A stretch of DNA of 64,000 nt, from assembly GCA_900473745.1 (NCBI GenBank), contig UCMW01000007.1, positions 682,001 to 746,000 on the forward strand, written 5' to 3'. Under the pieces are notes generated by a model. The model was given only the letters and a program-made list of their open reading frames with translations. It did not search any database and was not told the DNA's origin. This DNA is from Hyphomicrobiales bacterium (GTDB lineage Bacteria > Pseudomonadota > Alphaproteobacteria > Rhizobiales > Rhizobiaceae). Each line of letters begins with the position of its first letter. The stretch's first letter is position 1. Shown here in pieces: positions 7,984 through 17,894 of the stretch. The translations under genes and the position numbers were made by a program.

Positions 7984-9561
7984 ATGGATGACCTTCGCAA
8001 GGAATTTGAGCCGGACGAGACCAACGGGACAGCTCCCGTCGGCACCGATGCGGCCGTCCTTGCCGACGGTGCAGACGGAAATGGCATCGGTTGCCATGGT
8101 GGCGCGGAACTCTCCAAGGCAGCAGCGCGCGCCGCCGGCCAGGGTGAGCTCATGGACCGCTTCGAAGCAGACTACCCCAAAGGTCCGCACGATCAGCCGC
8201 AATCCATGTGCCCGGCCTTCGGCTCGCTCCGCGTCGGCCTTCGCATGCGCCGCGTCGGCACCATCCTCTCGGGCTCGGCCTGCTGCGTCTACGGCCTGAC
8301 CTTCACCTCGCATTTCTACGGCGCCAAGCGCTCCGTCGGCTACGTGCCCTTCAACTCGGAGACCCTGGTCACTGGCAAACTCTACGAGGACATCGTCGAG
8401 GCCGTGCACCTGATGGCAGATCCGGCCAAGTTCGATGCCGTCGTCGTCACCAATCTCTGCGTCCCCTCAGCCTCAGGCGTGCCGCTCCGGATGCTGCCAC
8501 GCGAGATCGACGGCGTGCGCATCGTCGGCATCGACGTGCCCGGCTTCGGCGTTCCGACACATGCGGAAGCGAAAGACGTGCTGTCAGGTGCCATGCTCGC
8601 CTATGCCCGTCAGGAAATCGGCGAAGGCCCGGTCCAGCGCCCGCGCGGCGGGCTGAAGGACAGACCGACCGTCACCCTGCTCGGCGAGATGTTCCCAGTC
8701 GATCCGGTCGTCATCGGTGGCATGCTGGAGCCGATGGGCCTGGCCGCTGGCCCGACCGTTCCCGTTCGCGAATGGCGCGAACTCTATTCGGCTCTCGACT
8801 GCGCCGCTGTGGCCGCGATCCATCCCTTCTACACGGCGAGCATTCGCGAATTCCAGGCGGCCGGCCGCCCGATCATCGGCTCGGCTCCTGTCGGTGTCGA
8901 CGGAACCGATGCCTGGCTGAAGGCGATCGGCGACAGCTGCAACGTACCGGAGGCAAAGACCAATATCAGCCGCAACGCAATGCGCAGCGCAATCAAGGCG
9001 GCACTCGCCGAGCACAGAATCAAGGGCCGCATCACACTCTCCGGCTATGAAGGTTCCGAATTGCTGGTCGCTCGCCTGCTCGTCGAACTCGGCGCGGATC
9101 TCCGCTATGTCGGCACCGCCTGTCCAAAGACGCCCTACAACCGCGAAGATGCCGAGTGGCTCTCCGCGCATGGGGTGCAGTTGCGCTTCCGCGCATCGCT
9201 GGAGCAGGACCTCGCTGCCTTCGCCGAATTCAAGCCCGACCTCGCCATCGGCACGACCCCCGTCGTTCAGAAAGCTAAGGAGGCAGCTACCCCTGCCCTC
9301 TACTTCACCAACCTGATTTCCGCCCGCCCCTTGATGGGTCCGGCGGGTGTCGCCTCGCTGCCAGCGGTCATCAATGCCGCCATCGGCAACAAGGACCGCT
9401 TCCTCGCCATGAACGCCTTCTTCGAGGGCGTCGGCAAAGGCGATAGCGCGGGCATCTGGGAAGAAGTGCCAGAAGACCGCAGCGCCTATCGCAAGAAGTT
9501 CGCCGCCAAGGTCAAGCAGTCCCGCAACGCCGTCGACAATGGGGAGAGCGTCGGATGCTGA
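7984..9561 (+). CDS. bchY: Chlorophyllide a reductase subunit BchY
   Basis: One of two catalytic subunits of chlorophyllide a reductase, related to NifD/BchN. Cysteine-bearing blocks [21 protein letters not shown] and [10 protein letters not shown] are consistent with a cluster-bearing subunit. ATG 7984 is chosen because gggtgag lies 5 bases upstream; a GTG at 7975 in the same frame overlaps that ribosome-binding site. This gives 525 aa. The N-terminal 60 residues are acidic and poorly conserved-looking. It overlaps bchZ by 7 bases. Confidence 0.93.
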   Translation: MDDLRKEFEPDETNGTAPVGTDAAVLADGADGNGIGCHGGAELSKAAARAAGQGELMDRFEADYPKGPHDQPQSMCPAFGSLRVGLRMRRVGTILSGSACCVYGLTFTSHFYGAKRSVGYVPFNSETLVTGKLYEDIVEAVHLMADPAKFDAVVVTNLCVPSASGVPLRMLPREIDGVRIVGIDVPGFGVPTHAEAKDVLSGAMLAYARQEIGEGPVQRPRGGLKDRPTVTLLGEMFPVDPVVIGGMLEPMGLAAGPTVPVREWRELYSALDCAAVAAIHPFYTASIREFQAAGRPIIGSAPVGVDGTDAWLKAIGDSCNVPEAKTNISRNAMRSAIKAALAEHRIKGRITLSGYEGSELLVARLLVELGADLRYVGTACPKTPYNREDAEWLSAHGVQLRFRASLEQDLAAFAEFKPDLAIGTTPVVQKAKEAATPALYFTNLISARPLMGPAGVASLPAVINAAIGNKDRFLAMNAFFEGVGKGDSAGIWEEVPEDRSAYRKKFAAKVKQSRNAVDNGESVGC

Positions 9562-11006
9562 TCCTCGACCACGACAGAGCCGGCGGCTACTGGGGCAGTG
9601 TCTATGCCTTCACCGCGATCAAGGGGCTGCAGGTCATCATCGACGGCCCTGTTGGCTGCGAGAACCTGCCGGTCACATCGGTCCTTCACTACACCGACGC
9701 CCTTCCACCGCATGAACTGCCCATCGTCGTCTCCGGCCTGTCGGAAGACGAACTTGGCCAGCATGGCACGGAGGGCGCGATGAAGCGGGCGCGTCTCGCG
9801 CTCGATCCGGACCTGCCGGCTGTCGTCGTCACCGGCTCGATCGCCGAAATGATCGGCGGCGGCGTGACGCCTGAAGGCTCCAACATCGTCCGCTTCCTGC
9901 CGCGCACCATCGACGAAGACCAATGGCAGAGCGCCGACCGCGCGCTGAAATGGCTGTGGACAGAGTTCGGCCCGAAGGGCGGCAAGGTGCCGGCTCCGCG
10001 CCGGCGCCCCGAAGGCGCAAAGCCGCGTGTCAATATCATCGGCCCGATCTACGGCACCTACAACATGCCATCGGATCTCGCCGAGATCCGCCGCCTCGTC
10101 GAGGGGATGGGCGCTGAGATCAACATGGTCTTCCCGCTGGGCAGCCATCTCGAAGACGTACGCAAGCTTGCCGATGCCGATGCCAATATCTGCCTCTATC
10201 GCGAATTCGGCCGTCTGCTCTGCGAGACGCTCGATCGCCCCTATCTGCAGGCTCCGATCGGCATTCATTCGACGACGGCCTTCCTGCGCGAACTCGGCGA
10301 CATGCTCGGGCTCGACCCTGAACCCTTCATCCTGAAGGAAAAACACACGACGCTGAAGCCGCTCTGGGATCTCTGGCGCTCCGTCACCCAGGACTTCTTC
10401 GCCACTGCGAGCTTCGCGATCGTCGCAAACGAGACCTATGTGCGCGGCATCCGCAATTTCCTCGAGGAGGAAATGGGCCTGCCCTGCAACTTCGCGATCC
10501 CGCGCAAGGCGGGATCGAAGACCGACAATATCGAGGTCGCGGAGCTCACGGCCAAAAAGCCGCCGATGATCATGTTCGGCTCGTTCAACGAGCGCATGTA
10601 CATGGCTGAGCGCGGTGCTCGCGGCAAGTTCGTCCAGCTGTCCTATCCCGGCGCCATCGTTCGCCGCCATCCCGGCACGCCTGTCATGGGCTATTCGGGT
10701 GCGGCCTGGCTTATCCAGGAAGTCTGCAACGCCCTCTTCGACATGCTGTTCGACATTCTGCCGCGCGCCGGAGAACTCGACGCGATCGAAGCGACGACGG
10801 CCCGTCCCCGCAGCGAGATGGCCTGGCAGTCCGATGCCCAGGCATCACTGGAAACATTCATCGGTAACGAGCCCGTGCTCGTGCGCATCTCGGCCGCAAA
10901 GCGACTGAGGGAAGCGGCGGAGCGTGAGGCCCGCCGGGCAGAAGAACACGAAGTTACCCGTGACCATGTCGAGACGGCCGCCCGCCTCGAGGGAGCCTAC
11001 GCATGA
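9555..11006 (+). CDS. bchZ: Chlorophyllide a reductase subunit BchZ
   Basis: Second catalytic subunit (NifK/BchB-like) of chlorophyllide a reductase. The N-terminus [20 protein letters not shown] and the block [18 protein letters not shown], with its cysteine, are typical of BchZ. The C-terminal region has an Ala/Arg/Glu-rich helix ending in [12 protein letters not shown]. Length is 483 aa. It overlaps bchY at the start and a possible ATGA start of the next small ORF at its stop, consistent with bchXYZ-puf co-transcription. Confidence 0.94.
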   Translation: MLILDHDRAGGYWGSVYAFTAIKGLQVIIDGPVGCENLPVTSVLHYTDALPPHELPIVVSGLSEDELGQHGTEGAMKRARLALDPDLPAVVVTGSIAEMIGGGVTPEGSNIVRFLPRTIDEDQWQSADRALKWLWTEFGPKGGKVPAPRRRPEGAKPRVNIIGPIYGTYNMPSDLAEIRRLVEGMGAEINMVFPLGSHLEDVRKLADADANICLYREFGRLLCETLDRPYLQAPIGIHSTTAFLRELGDMLGLDPEPFILKEKHTTLKPLWDLWRSVTQDFFATASFAIVANETYVRGIRNFLEEEMGLPCNFAIPRKAGSKTDNIEVAELTAKKPPMIMFGSFNERMYMAERGARGKFVQLSYPGAIVRRHPGTPVMGYSGAAWLIQEVCNALFDMLFDILPRAGELDAIEATTARPRSEMAWQSDAQASLETFIGNEPVLVRISAAKRLREAAEREARRAEEHEVTRDHVETAARLEGAYA

Positions 11007-11050
11007 GCAACGGAACGAGACCCTTGCGAGGGACAACTGGAGGTGAAGCC

Positions 11051-11284
11051 ATGATCACTGCAACCCGATCCGATCAGGACCTGCGTCGACATCGCGACCG
11101 CCAGTCAGAGCGCAAGAACATGCAGCGTCTCTACCTGCTCCTTTATCCGCTGTGCCTATGCGCAGCCTTGACATCGAGGCTCGCCGGCCATGCCGAGGAC
11201 GCTGCCGGGCGCCCCGACCAATCCATCTTCGCCGAGGCTCGCTCCTCGGCCTATGCAGCTGCCGGTTACGCATTCCACGCGTGA
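11051..11284 (+). CDS. pufQ: PufQ-like small membrane protein
   Basis: A 77-aa ORF in the pufQ position between bchZ and pufB. ATG 11051 is favoured because ggaggtg lies just upstream; an ATG at 11003 overlapping the bchZ stop would give 93 aa. The product has a basic N-terminus (DLRRHRDRQSERKNMQRL), a hydrophobic segment LYLLLYPLCLCAALTSRL and the C-terminal block SIFAEARSSAYAAAGYAF. Size and topology fit PufQ, which is proposed to help bacteriochlorophyll delivery or complex assembly. Similarity to Rhodobacter PufQ is weak by eye, so the symbol rests mainly on position. Confidence 0.6.
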   Translation: MITATRSDQDLRRHRDRQSERKNMQRLYLLLYPLCLCAALTSRLAGHAEDAAGRPDQSIFAEARSSAYAAAGYAFHA

Positions 11285-11296
11285 CCCGATCCCTTT

Positions 11297-11317
11297 GCCG
11301 GTGTTCTCGACACCGGC
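11297..11317 (+). other. RNA hairpin 1 in the pufQ-pufB leader
   Basis: GCCGGTGT-TCTCG-ACACCGGC is a perfect 8-bp stem with a 5-base loop, 13 bases after the pufQ-like stop. It is not followed by a T run, so it is more likely an mRNA processing or stability element than a terminator. Confidence 0.55.
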
Positions 11318-11324
11318 AGAACCC

Positions 11325-11350
11325 CGGCAAGTCTCCTCAAAGACTTGCCG
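11325..11350 (+). other. RNA hairpin 2 in the pufQ-pufB leader
   Basis: CGGCAAGTCT-CCTCAA-AGACTTGCCG is a perfect 10-bp stem with a 6-base loop, the strongest of three tandem hairpins before pufB. Hairpins here in other puf operons shape segmental mRNA stability; that role is inferred. Confidence 0.55.
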
Positions 11351-11358
11351 AAACCCAG

Positions 11359-11375
11359 CCGCGGGGGCGCCGCGG
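11359..11375 (+). other. RNA hairpin 3 in the pufQ-pufB leader
   Basis: CCGCGG-GGGCG-CCGCGG is a 6-bp all-GC stem ending 9 bases before the pufB Shine-Dalgarno (taggaggtg). It may protect the 5' end of a processed pufBA transcript. Confidence 0.45.
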
Positions 11376-11400
11376 TGTTCGAGACTAGGAGGTGAATTTG

Positions 11401-11622
11401 ATGGCTGAAACATCAAATGTTTCACTTTCGGGTCTGACCGAAAGCGAAGCGCGCGAGGTCCATGGATTCTTCATCCAAGGCTTCATGATATTCACGGCGA
11501 TAGCCATCGTCGCGCATATCTTGGTCTGGATGTGGCGTCCCTGGATCCCGGGTCCGGAAGGTTACAGCTCTCTCGAGGGCATTAACCAGACGGCTCTCAC
11601 GCTTCTGCCGATGTTGACCTGA
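11401..11622 (+). CDS. pufB: Light-harvesting complex 1 beta subunit PufB
   Basis: Inner-antenna beta polypeptide that binds bacteriochlorophyll in the LH1 ring. A single TM helix follows a polar N-terminus. His39 in [12 protein letters not shown] is the bacteriochlorophyll ligand and His21 is the conserved second histidine 18 residues before it. ATG 11401 is chosen with aggaggtg 7-8 bases upstream; a GTG at 11392 lies inside that site. At 73 aa it carries a C-terminal extension ([18 protein letters not shown]) beyond the usual WRPW-proximal end. Confidence 0.95.
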   Translation: MAETSNVSLSGLTESEAREVHGFFIQGFMIFTAIAIVAHILVWMWRPWIPGPEGYSSLEGINQTALTLLPMLT

Positions 11623-11634
11623 GGAGGACGCGAT

Positions 11635-11832
11635 ATGTGGAGAGTCTGGCTTATGTTCGACCCGCGCAAAGCGCTGGTTGCACTGTCTGTATTCCTGTTC
11701 ACGCTTGCGATCCTGATCCACTTCATCCTGCTGAGCACGGAACGCTTCAACTGGCTGGAGGGCAAGCCCCTCACGACCAGTTCTCTGGAGCAATCCCTCT
11801 CTGAAGGCGTGGATTTCAGGCTCATCGGCTGA
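11635..11832 (+). CDS. pufA: Light-harvesting complex 1 alpha subunit PufA
   Basis: LH1 alpha polypeptide, 65 aa. The N-terminal [14 protein letters not shown] is classic. The AxxxH ligand motif is A25-H29, with Trp40 eleven residues on as expected for LH1 alpha. One TM helix; the C-terminal tail is extrinsic. It lies 12 bases after pufB with gaggagg upstream, and is followed by a 99-base gap before pufL. Confidence 0.95.
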   Translation: MWRVWLMFDPRKALVALSVFLFTLAILIHFILLSTERFNWLEGKPLTTSSLEQSLSEGVDFRLIG

Positions 11833-11931
11833 AAGCCCAAGACGGCAGCGGGCGGCACCTCGGTCTCGCCCGCCGCCAAATGGCATGACCCGACAACGCC
11901 GCCTGGCTGATCACCTCTGGAGGAAACGAAC

Positions 11932-12777
11932 ATGGCGCTGCTGAGTTTTGAACGCAAATATCGCGTACGAGGCGGGACGCTGCTCGGAGGCGATCTCTTC
12001 GATTTCTGGGTAGGTCCGTTCTATGTGGGCTTCTTCGGCGTCACCACGGCCTTCTTCGCCACACTCGGAACGGCCCTTCTGATCTATGGCGCGGCACTCG
12101 GTCCGACATGGAACATCTGGCAGATTTCGATCGCGCCGCCGGACCTGTCCTATGGGCTTGCACTGGCCCCGCTGAAGGAAGGCGGTCTTTGGCAGATCGT
12201 TACGGTCTGTGCGCTGGGGGCCTTCATTTCCTGGGCGCTGCGCGAAGTGGAGATCTGCCGGAAGCTCGGCATGGGCTACCACGTGCCCTTCGCCTTCTCC
12301 TTTGCGATCTTTGCCTATACGACGCTTGTCGTCTTCCGCCCACTGCTGCTCGGTGCCTGGGGCCATGGCTTTCCCTACGGCATCTTCAGCCATCTCGATT
12401 GGGTGTCCAACGTCGGCTACCAATACCTGCATTTCCACTACAATCCGGCGCATATGATTGCGGTGACCTTCTTCTTCACCACGACGCTGGCGCTGTCCCT
12501 GCATGGCGGGCTCATCTTGTCGGCTGCCAATCCGGGTGCATCGAACACCGAGCCCGGCAAGCAGGCCGAAGTGAAGACACCTGAATACGAAGACACATTC
12601 TTCCGCGACATCATCGGCTACTCGATCGGCACGCTGGGCATCCACCGCCTCGGCCTGATCTTGGCGCTGAACGCGGGCTTCTGGAGCGCCGTCTGCATCA
12701 TCATCAGCGGACCGTTCTGGAACCAAGGCTGGCCGCAATGGTGGAACTGGTGGCTGACGCTGCCGATCTGGAACTGA
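11932..12777 (+). CDS. pufL: Photosynthetic reaction centre L subunit PufL
   Basis: Core TM subunit binding the special pair, accessory pigments and quinone. The start [20 protein letters not shown], the [10 protein letters not shown] and [10 protein letters not shown] blocks and five hydrophobic segments identify it. Length 281 aa equals the family norm. ctctggagg precedes the ATG. It pairs with pufM 13 bases downstream. Confidence 0.97.
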   Translation: MALLSFERKYRVRGGTLLGGDLFDFWVGPFYVGFFGVTTAFFATLGTALLIYGAALGPTWNIWQISIAPPDLSYGLALAPLKEGGLWQIVTVCALGAFISWALREVEICRKLGMGYHVPFAFSFAIFAYTTLVVFRPLLLGAWGHGFPYGIFSHLDWVSNVGYQYLHFHYNPAHMIAVTFFFTTTLALSLHGGLILSAANPGASNTEPGKQAEVKTPEYEDTFFRDIIGYSIGTLGIHRLGLILALNAGFWSAVCIIISGPFWNQGWPQWWNWWLTLPIWN

Positions 12778-12790
12778 GGGGGACCGGACC

Positions 12791-13756
12791 ATGTTCTTAG
12801 CGCAGTATCAAAACATCATCACGCCCATACAGATCAGCGGTCCGCTGGAAGAGGGCATGCCCCTTCCCGCCGGCGACAGTCCGCGCGCCGGCAAGCCAAC
12901 CCTGGTGCGCCTGTTCGGTATGATCGGCAACGCCCAGATCGGGCCGATCTATCTGGGCTACCTCGGCACGCTCTCGCTCGTCTTCGGCTTCATCGCCTTC
13001 GAGATCATCGGCCTCAACATGCTGGCGTCCGTCGGCTGGGATCCGATCCAGTTCGTCCGCCAGCTCTTCTGGCTGGGGCTGGAACCGCCCAGTGCCGAAT
13101 ACGGGTTGAAGGTCCTGCCGCCACTGGCGGAAGGTGGCTGGTGGCTGATCGCCGGCTTTTTCCTCACGACATCCGTTCTCCTGTGGTGGGTGCGCGTCTA
13201 TCGCCGCGCACGTCAGCTGGAGATGGGCACCCATGTCGCCTGGGCTTTCGCCGCAGCGATCTTTCTCTTCCTGTCATTGGGCTTCATTCGCCCGCTCCTG
13301 ATGGGCAATTTTTCGGAAGCCGTGCCCTTCGGCATCTTCCCGCACCTGGACTGGACCGCGGCCTTCTCGATCCGTTACGGCAATCTCTACTACAATCCGT
13401 TCCACTGCCTCTCAATCGTCTTCCTGTATGGCTCCGTCCTGCTCTTCGCGATGCATGGTGCAACCATCCTCGCCGTCGGCAAATATGGCGGTGAGCGCGA
13501 GCTCGAGCAGATCACCGACCGCGGCACCGCTTCCGAACGCGCAGCCCTCTTTTGGAGATGGACCATGGGCTTCAATGCCACGATGGAATCCGTCCACCGC
13601 TGGGCCTGGTGGTTCGCCATTCTGACCCCGATCACCGGCGGCATCGGCATCCTGCTGACAGGGACTGTCGTCGACAACTGGTACCTCTGGGGCATCAACC
13701 ACGGGATCGTGTCCCCGCTGCCGGGCTATCCCGGCGTCGTCGACCCGGCGCTTTGA
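12791..13756 (+). CDS. pufM: Photosynthetic reaction centre M subunit PufM
   Basis: Partner of PufL in the reaction-centre core. Blocks include [39 protein letters not shown] and [11 protein letters not shown]. Length is 321 aa with a C-terminal [20 protein letters not shown], which has the extended tail of species carrying a cytochrome subunit. No pufX follows; pufC does. Confidence 0.97.
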   Translation: MFLAQYQNIITPIQISGPLEEGMPLPAGDSPRAGKPTLVRLFGMIGNAQIGPIYLGYLGTLSLVFGFIAFEIIGLNMLASVGWDPIQFVRQLFWLGLEPPSAEYGLKVLPPLAEGGWWLIAGFFLTTSVLLWWVRVYRRARQLEMGTHVAWAFAAAIFLFLSLGFIRPLLMGNFSEAVPFGIFPHLDWTAAFSIRYGNLYYNPFHCLSIVFLYGSVLLFAMHGATILAVGKYGGERELEQITDRGTASERAALFWRWTMGFNATMESVHRWAWWFAILTPITGGIGILLTGTVVDNWYLWGINHGIVSPLPGYPGVVDPAL

Positions 13757-13767
13757 GGAGAACGACG

Positions 13768-14973
13768 ATGAAACTCTGGATTCCCTTCGCCGTCTCCGCC
13801 GGTTCCCTGCTGACGATCGCAAGCTTCGTCGGCGCCGGCTGGGATGCGCCTCCTGTCGAAACCACGCAGATCGGCTTCCGCGGTACAGGCATGTATATTC
13901 ACCGTGACGTCGAGAAGCAGGAAGCGCTCGCAGTCGCCAATGTGGCACCGGAAGCCCCTTGGGAGGCCGATCCGGCCGGAGACAAGGCACGCGACTTGTA
14001 TGAGAACGTCCAGATCCTGGGCGATCTCTCCGACGATCAGTTCAACCAGTTCATGGCCTCGATCACGGAATGGATCGCGCCGGAGGCCGGCTGCAACTAC
14101 TGCCACAACCCGGAAAACCTCGCCTCCGACGAAGTCTACCAAAAGGTCGTCGCCCGCCGCATGATCCAGATGACCCAGGCGATCAATGTCGACTGGCAGA
14201 GCCATGTCGGCCAGGTCGGCGCCACCTGCTACACCTGCCATCGCGGCCAGGCGATCCCCGTCAACTACTGGTACGAGGATCTGGAACCCAAGCCGGCCGG
14301 CGGCATGACACAGAACCGGGCGGGCCAGAATGTCGTCGCCAAGTTCGGCGGCAACTCTTCGCTGCCGCAGAATGCCCTGAAGGACTACCTGCTGGATGCC
14401 AAGCAGATCCGTGTACACTCGACGACGGCTCTGCCGACCGGCACCAATCTCGCCGGCACCAAGCAGACGGAGGCGACATGGTCGCTGATGATGCACATGT
14501 CGGAATCGCTCGGCGTGAACTGCACGACCTGTCACAACAGCCGGGCCTTCAACGCCTGGGACGAAAGCCCGCCGCAGCGCGTAACCGCCTGGCACGGGAT
14601 CAGACTGGTACGTGACATCAATGCCAATTACATGGTCGGCCTGACCCCGGTCTTCCCGGCAACCCGAAAAGGACCTGAGGGCGACGTCTTCAAGGTTGGT
14701 TGCGGCACCTGCCATGCGGGCGTCCAGAAGCCTCTGAATGGCGTCTCGATGCTGCAGGCCTATGCGGACTCGCTGGTGAAAAAGGGCCCCATGGAAGTTC
14801 CGGACTTCACCACCTACCAGCCTGGCATCACTCAGGTCATGGCACCTGCGGGACAGGCTGCCACGCCCCCGGCTGAACCTGCGGTGGCCACACCACCGGC
14901 AGATCCGGCGCCCGCTACGCCGCCGGCTGACCCAACCGTTGTCACGCCACCGGCGGCTCCAGCGACACCCTAG
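13768..14973 (+). CDS. pufC: Reaction-centre tetraheme cytochrome c subunit PufC
   Basis: Periplasmic cytochrome that re-reduces the oxidised special pair. Four c-type heme motifs are visible: CNYCH (109-113), CYTCH (154-158), CTTCH (252-256) and CGTCH (312-316). ATG 13768 has gaggag 8 bases upstream. The N-terminal hydrophobic segment lacks a lipobox cysteine, so it is probably an uncleaved TM anchor rather than a lipoprotein. The C-terminus ends in about 40 residues of Pro/Ala-rich repeats (PPAEPAVATPPADPAPATP and similar). It is the last puf gene. Confidence 0.95.
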   Translation: MKLWIPFAVSAGSLLTIASFVGAGWDAPPVETTQIGFRGTGMYIHRDVEKQEALAVANVAPEAPWEADPAGDKARDLYENVQILGDLSDDQFNQFMASITEWIAPEAGCNYCHNPENLASDEVYQKVVARRMIQMTQAINVDWQSHVGQVGATCYTCHRGQAIPVNYWYEDLEPKPAGGMTQNRAGQNVVAKFGGNSSLPQNALKDYLLDAKQIRVHSTTALPTGTNLAGTKQTEATWSLMMHMSESLGVNCTTCHNSRAFNAWDESPPQRVTAWHGIRLVRDINANYMVGLTPVFPATRKGPEGDVFKVGCGTCHAGVQKPLNGVSMLQAYADSLVKKGPMEVPDFTTYQPGITQVMAPAGQAATPPAEPAVATPPADPAPATPPADPTVVTPPAAPATP

Positions 14974-15030
14974 CCGATTGCGGCGGACCGCCCGCCGACA
15001 GAGTAACGGCCTCCCAAGGCGGGCCGCAAC

Positions 15031-15060
15031 GGGAAGGGGAGCTCTGGGGCTTCCCTTCTT
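15031..15060 (+). terminator. Possible puf operon terminator
   Basis: GGGAAG ... CTTCCC (15031-15055) forms a stem around a GAGCTC-containing loop and is followed by TTCTT. It lies 58 bases after the pufC stop. The stem is short and the loop long, so support is moderate. Confidence 0.4.
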
Positions 15061-15180
15061 GCTGTGTGCCGTCCTGCATTCTGCAAGCTTTTTAAAGACC
15101 GCGCGCCAAGAATGGCGCTGCCGGTATGTGGCCGACGCCGATGGATTAGCGATTGGATTTGGGAGGATTGACGCTCGGCC

Positions 15181-15714
15181 TCAGGCCGCTTCCAAGAAGC
15201 TCAAGCCGGGGAAGCGTTGTAGATAGATCCGGAACCAGGGTGTGAAGTCCTGCGGGCGCTCCTGCACCTCTTTGCGGAGCGCAACCGGCGCAATCCAGCG
15301 GACATCCTCGACCTCGGCCTCGACAGGCTCGATCCGAAGCGTCCGTTTGTCGACCTGAGCGCTGAACAACGTTACGCGTTCATGCTCCTTCAGCCCCTGC
15401 CCAACATCTGCTGCGTATTCCACTGTCTGGTGGCGCGTGAGCGGCACAGTGAAGCCGAGCTCCTCGGTCAGGCGCCGCTCGGCGCAATGTTCGACGGTCT
15501 CGTCCCAGTGGGGATGCGTGCAGCAGGTATTGGCCCAGAGGCCGGCGCAATGATACTTGCTCGACGCGCGTTTCTGGATCAGCAGCAGATCGCCGTCGAA
15601 CACGAAGACCGATACAGCAAGATGCAACTGACCGTCGAGATGCGCCTGCATCTTCTCGATCGGATAAAGCGATCCGTCACCGGCGATCGCCGGGATGTAA
15701 ATGCTTTCGGTCAT
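15181..15714 (-). CDS. idi: Isopentenyl-diphosphate delta-isomerase, type I
   Basis: Interconverts IPP and DMAPP, balancing precursors for carotenoids and the bacteriochlorophyll tail. The Nudix-like block CAERRLTEELGF and the active-site cysteine region WANTCCTHPHW are present. MTESIYIPAIAGDG at 15714 is taken as the start, with a ggacagg upstream, giving 177 aa as expected. A longer open frame to 15795 would overlap hemA. It is the last gene of the minus-strand superoperon, 53 bases after hemA. Confidence 0.92.
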   Translation of the reverse strand: MTESIYIPAIAGDGSLYPIEKMQAHLDGQLHLAVSVFVFDGDLLLIQKRASSKYHCAGLWANTCCTHPHWDETVEHCAERRLTEELGFTVPLTRHQTVEYAADVGQGLKEHERVTLFSAQVDKRTLRIEPVEAEVEDVRWIAPVALRKEVQERPQDFTPWFRIYLQRFPGLSFLEAA

Positions 15715-15767
15715 CCTGTCCGGTTCCACACAGATCCCAGAGCTTGCCGATACGGCCTTTGCCCCGA

Positions 15768-16985
15768 CTACGCAACCGCCCTTGCAAGAGCACATTGTGA
15801 CCAGAGCGAACAGAGCGCTTCGGCCAGATGCTCGATATCAGCGTCGCTGTGCAGCGGCGTCGGCGTAATCCGCAGGCGCTCCTTGCCGACAGGCACAGTC
15901 GGATAGTTGATTGGCTGCACATAGATGCCGAAATCGTCGAGCAGTACGTCCGAGATCCATTTGCACTTTGCCGCATTGCCGACCATGACAGGCACGATAT
16001 GGCTGGGATTGTGCATATGCGGAATGCCCCGAACATCGAGCGCACGCCGAACCTTCGCGACGGTGGATTGATGCAAATGGCGCTCGAAGCTGCTTTCCTT
16101 GAGATGCCGGATCGACGCAGTTGCCGCTGCCGCCAGTGCCGGCGGGATCGCGGTCGTGAAGATGAAACCCGAAGCGAAGGAACGGACGAAGTCGACGAGC
16201 ACGGCCGGCCCGGTGATATAGCCGCCCATGACGCCGAATGCCTTGCCCAACGTACCCTCGATGACAGTCAGTCTGTCCATCAGGCCTTCGCGCTCGGCGA
16301 CACCGCCGCCGCGCGGCCCATACATGCCGACCGCATGCACTTCGTCGAGATAGGTGATCGCGCCGAACTGGTCGGCGACATCGCAGATCTCCTTGATCGG
16401 CGAGATGTCGCCATCCATCGAATAGACGCTCTCGAAAGCGACAAGTTTCGGCGCGGCCGGATCGTCGGCTGCCATCAGCTCGCGCAGGTGCTTGTAGTCG
16501 TTATGCCGGAACTGCCGCTTGATGCAGCGGGAATGACGGATGCCTTCGATCATCGAGGCGTGATTGAGCGAGTCCGAATAGCAGATGATGCCCGGGATCT
16601 TTGCGAGCAGCGTGCCGAGCGCTGCCCAGTTCGACACGTAACCCGAGGTGAATATCAACGCACCTTCCTTGCCATGCAGGTCCGCCAGCTCCTGCTCGAG
16701 CAGGACGTGATAGTGATTGGTGCCGGAAATGTTGCGCGTGCCGCCGGCACCGGCGCCGCACTTGCGGATGACCTCGATCATGCGCTCGGTCACGAGCGGG
16801 TTCTGGCCCATTCCGAGATAATCATTCGAGCACCAGACGGTGACCTCGCGGGCCGTCCCGTCACCATTATGAAACGCGGCTTTCGGAAAGGCCGAGCAGT
16901 GACGCTCCAGATCCGCGAATACGCGGTAGTTGCCGGCAGTGTGCAGGCCGGCGAGCGCCTCTTCCATGTGCTGGAAAACAGTCAT
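15768..16985 (-). CDS. hemA: 5-aminolevulinate synthase HemA
   Basis: PLP enzyme that condenses glycine and succinyl-CoA to 5-aminolevulinate, the entry to tetrapyrroles (C4 pathway). Landmarks are [39 protein letters not shown] and the PLP-lysine block EGTLGKAFG. Start ATG 16985 overlaps the puhE stop (TGATG), indicating coupling; length 405 aa is normal. An open frame continues far upstream antisense or out of frame to puhE and is not coding. Being within the PGC, it is likely a photosynthesis-regulated isozyme. Confidence 0.94.
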   Translation of the reverse strand: MTVFQHMEEALAGLHTAGNYRVFADLERHCSAFPKAAFHNGDGTAREVTVWCSNDYLGMGQNPLVTERMIEVIRKCGAGAGGTRNISGTNHYHVLLEQELADLHGKEGALIFTSGYVSNWAALGTLLAKIPGIICYSDSLNHASMIEGIRHSRCIKRQFRHNDYKHLRELMAADDPAAPKLVAFESVYSMDGDISPIKEICDVADQFGAITYLDEVHAVGMYGPRGGGVAEREGLMDRLTVIEGTLGKAFGVMGGYITGPAVLVDFVRSFASGFIFTTAIPPALAAAATASIRHLKESSFERHLHQSTVAKVRRALDVRGIPHMHNPSHIVPVMVGNAAKCKWISDVLLDDFGIYVQPINYPTVPVGKERLRITPTPLHSDADIEHLAEALCSLWSQCALARAVA

Positions 16986-17884
16986 CAGTCTTTCCTCTTC
17001 CCGATCGTGTCTTTTGCAATTGCTGTCCAGGAGGTGTGAGGCACGGACACAGGCCCACCCTCCTTGAGTGCGGCGACACCGTCCGCCGCAGGGCGAATGG
17101 CAAGTTTGGCCCGTTCCTGTTTTGCCATTGCCCAGCGCCAGAGCGCCGTGTCGGAAATGGGAAGCACGAGGACCAGGTGTTCGATGATGGCAAGCGCCAT
17201 GAACGTGGCGAGCAGCGTGTGGCCGACGACGGAATGCGCCTGGGTTGCGCGGTTTGCTCCCACAATGAGGATGGCGAACAGGCCTGCCGCGATCGCCAAA
17301 AAGATGGGAAACAGGGGCGTCAACCGATCCGTCTTGAAATAGCTCTTCAGGTGCCGGATGCCCTTCGGCATCAACTCGCTGACGGCATGCGGCGCGCCGA
17401 GGAAAATGACAAGCTTGGCTGAGATTCGCATGCCCCAGAGCAGCCCGAATGCGGCAAGCCCGAAGAGGTTGACGGAGCCTTCGAGCGACAGCCAAAGGGC
17501 AATCGCAGTGACCAGAATGGCGATCTCGTGATCGCTGACCGCCTCCCAGGCGGCGCGGAAACGGCTGAATCCCGTCAGTCCCGGCGGGCACTCACCCGTC
17601 CGACGTCCGGTCAGTATCCCAGTCAGGAAAGCTGCCTCGTGCCATGCCCATACGAGCAATGCGCCGAAGAAGCCGACATAGGAACCGAGCACCGTCGGTT
17701 CCTGTGCCCCCCACAGCATCAGGATGAAACCGAAGGCCCCGACCAGTGTCATCAGCCCCATCAGAGAAAGGGCCCTGCCCCGCGGCCCGTCGGAGCGGTT
17801 GACCATGGCCAGCACCAGCCCGGTCGAAAGCCACCATACGGAGATGGCGACCAGAACGACAGCGAGCGGGTGCGTGAAGGTCAT
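16985..17884 (-). CDS. puhE: Photosynthetic complex assembly protein PuhE
   Basis: Polytopic membrane protein of the PuhE (DUF3623) family, proposed to modulate bacteriochlorophyll use and reaction-centre/LH1 assembly. About seven hydrophobic segments are seen, starting [20 protein letters not shown] and including [15 protein letters not shown] and [19 protein letters not shown]. Length is 299 aa. It lies 10 bases after acsF and overlaps hemA by one base. Confidence 0.88.
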   Translation of the reverse strand: MTFTHPLAVVLVAISVWWLSTGLVLAMVNRSDGPRGRALSLMGLMTLVGAFGFILMLWGAQEPTVLGSYVGFFGALLVWAWHEAAFLTGILTGRRTGECPPGLTGFSRFRAAWEAVSDHEIAILVTAIALWLSLEGSVNLFGLAAFGLLWGMRISAKLVIFLGAPHAVSELMPKGIRHLKSYFKTDRLTPLFPIFLAIAAGLFAILIVGANRATQAHSVVGHTLLATFMALAIIEHLVLVLPISDTALWRWAMAKQERAKLAIRPAADGVAALKEGGPVSVPHTSWTAIAKDTIGKRKD

Positions 17885-17894
17885 GACAATCTCC

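Noticed and set aside
13757-15030. pufX or pucBA genes after pufM.
   Set aside because: pufC follows pufM directly and no other short antenna-like ORF was found, so LH2 genes are not in this window.
16986-17591. Upstream extension of the hemA frame over puhE.
   Set aside because: HemA homology begins at [13 protein letters not shown] (16985), and the extension is out-of-frame puhE sequence.
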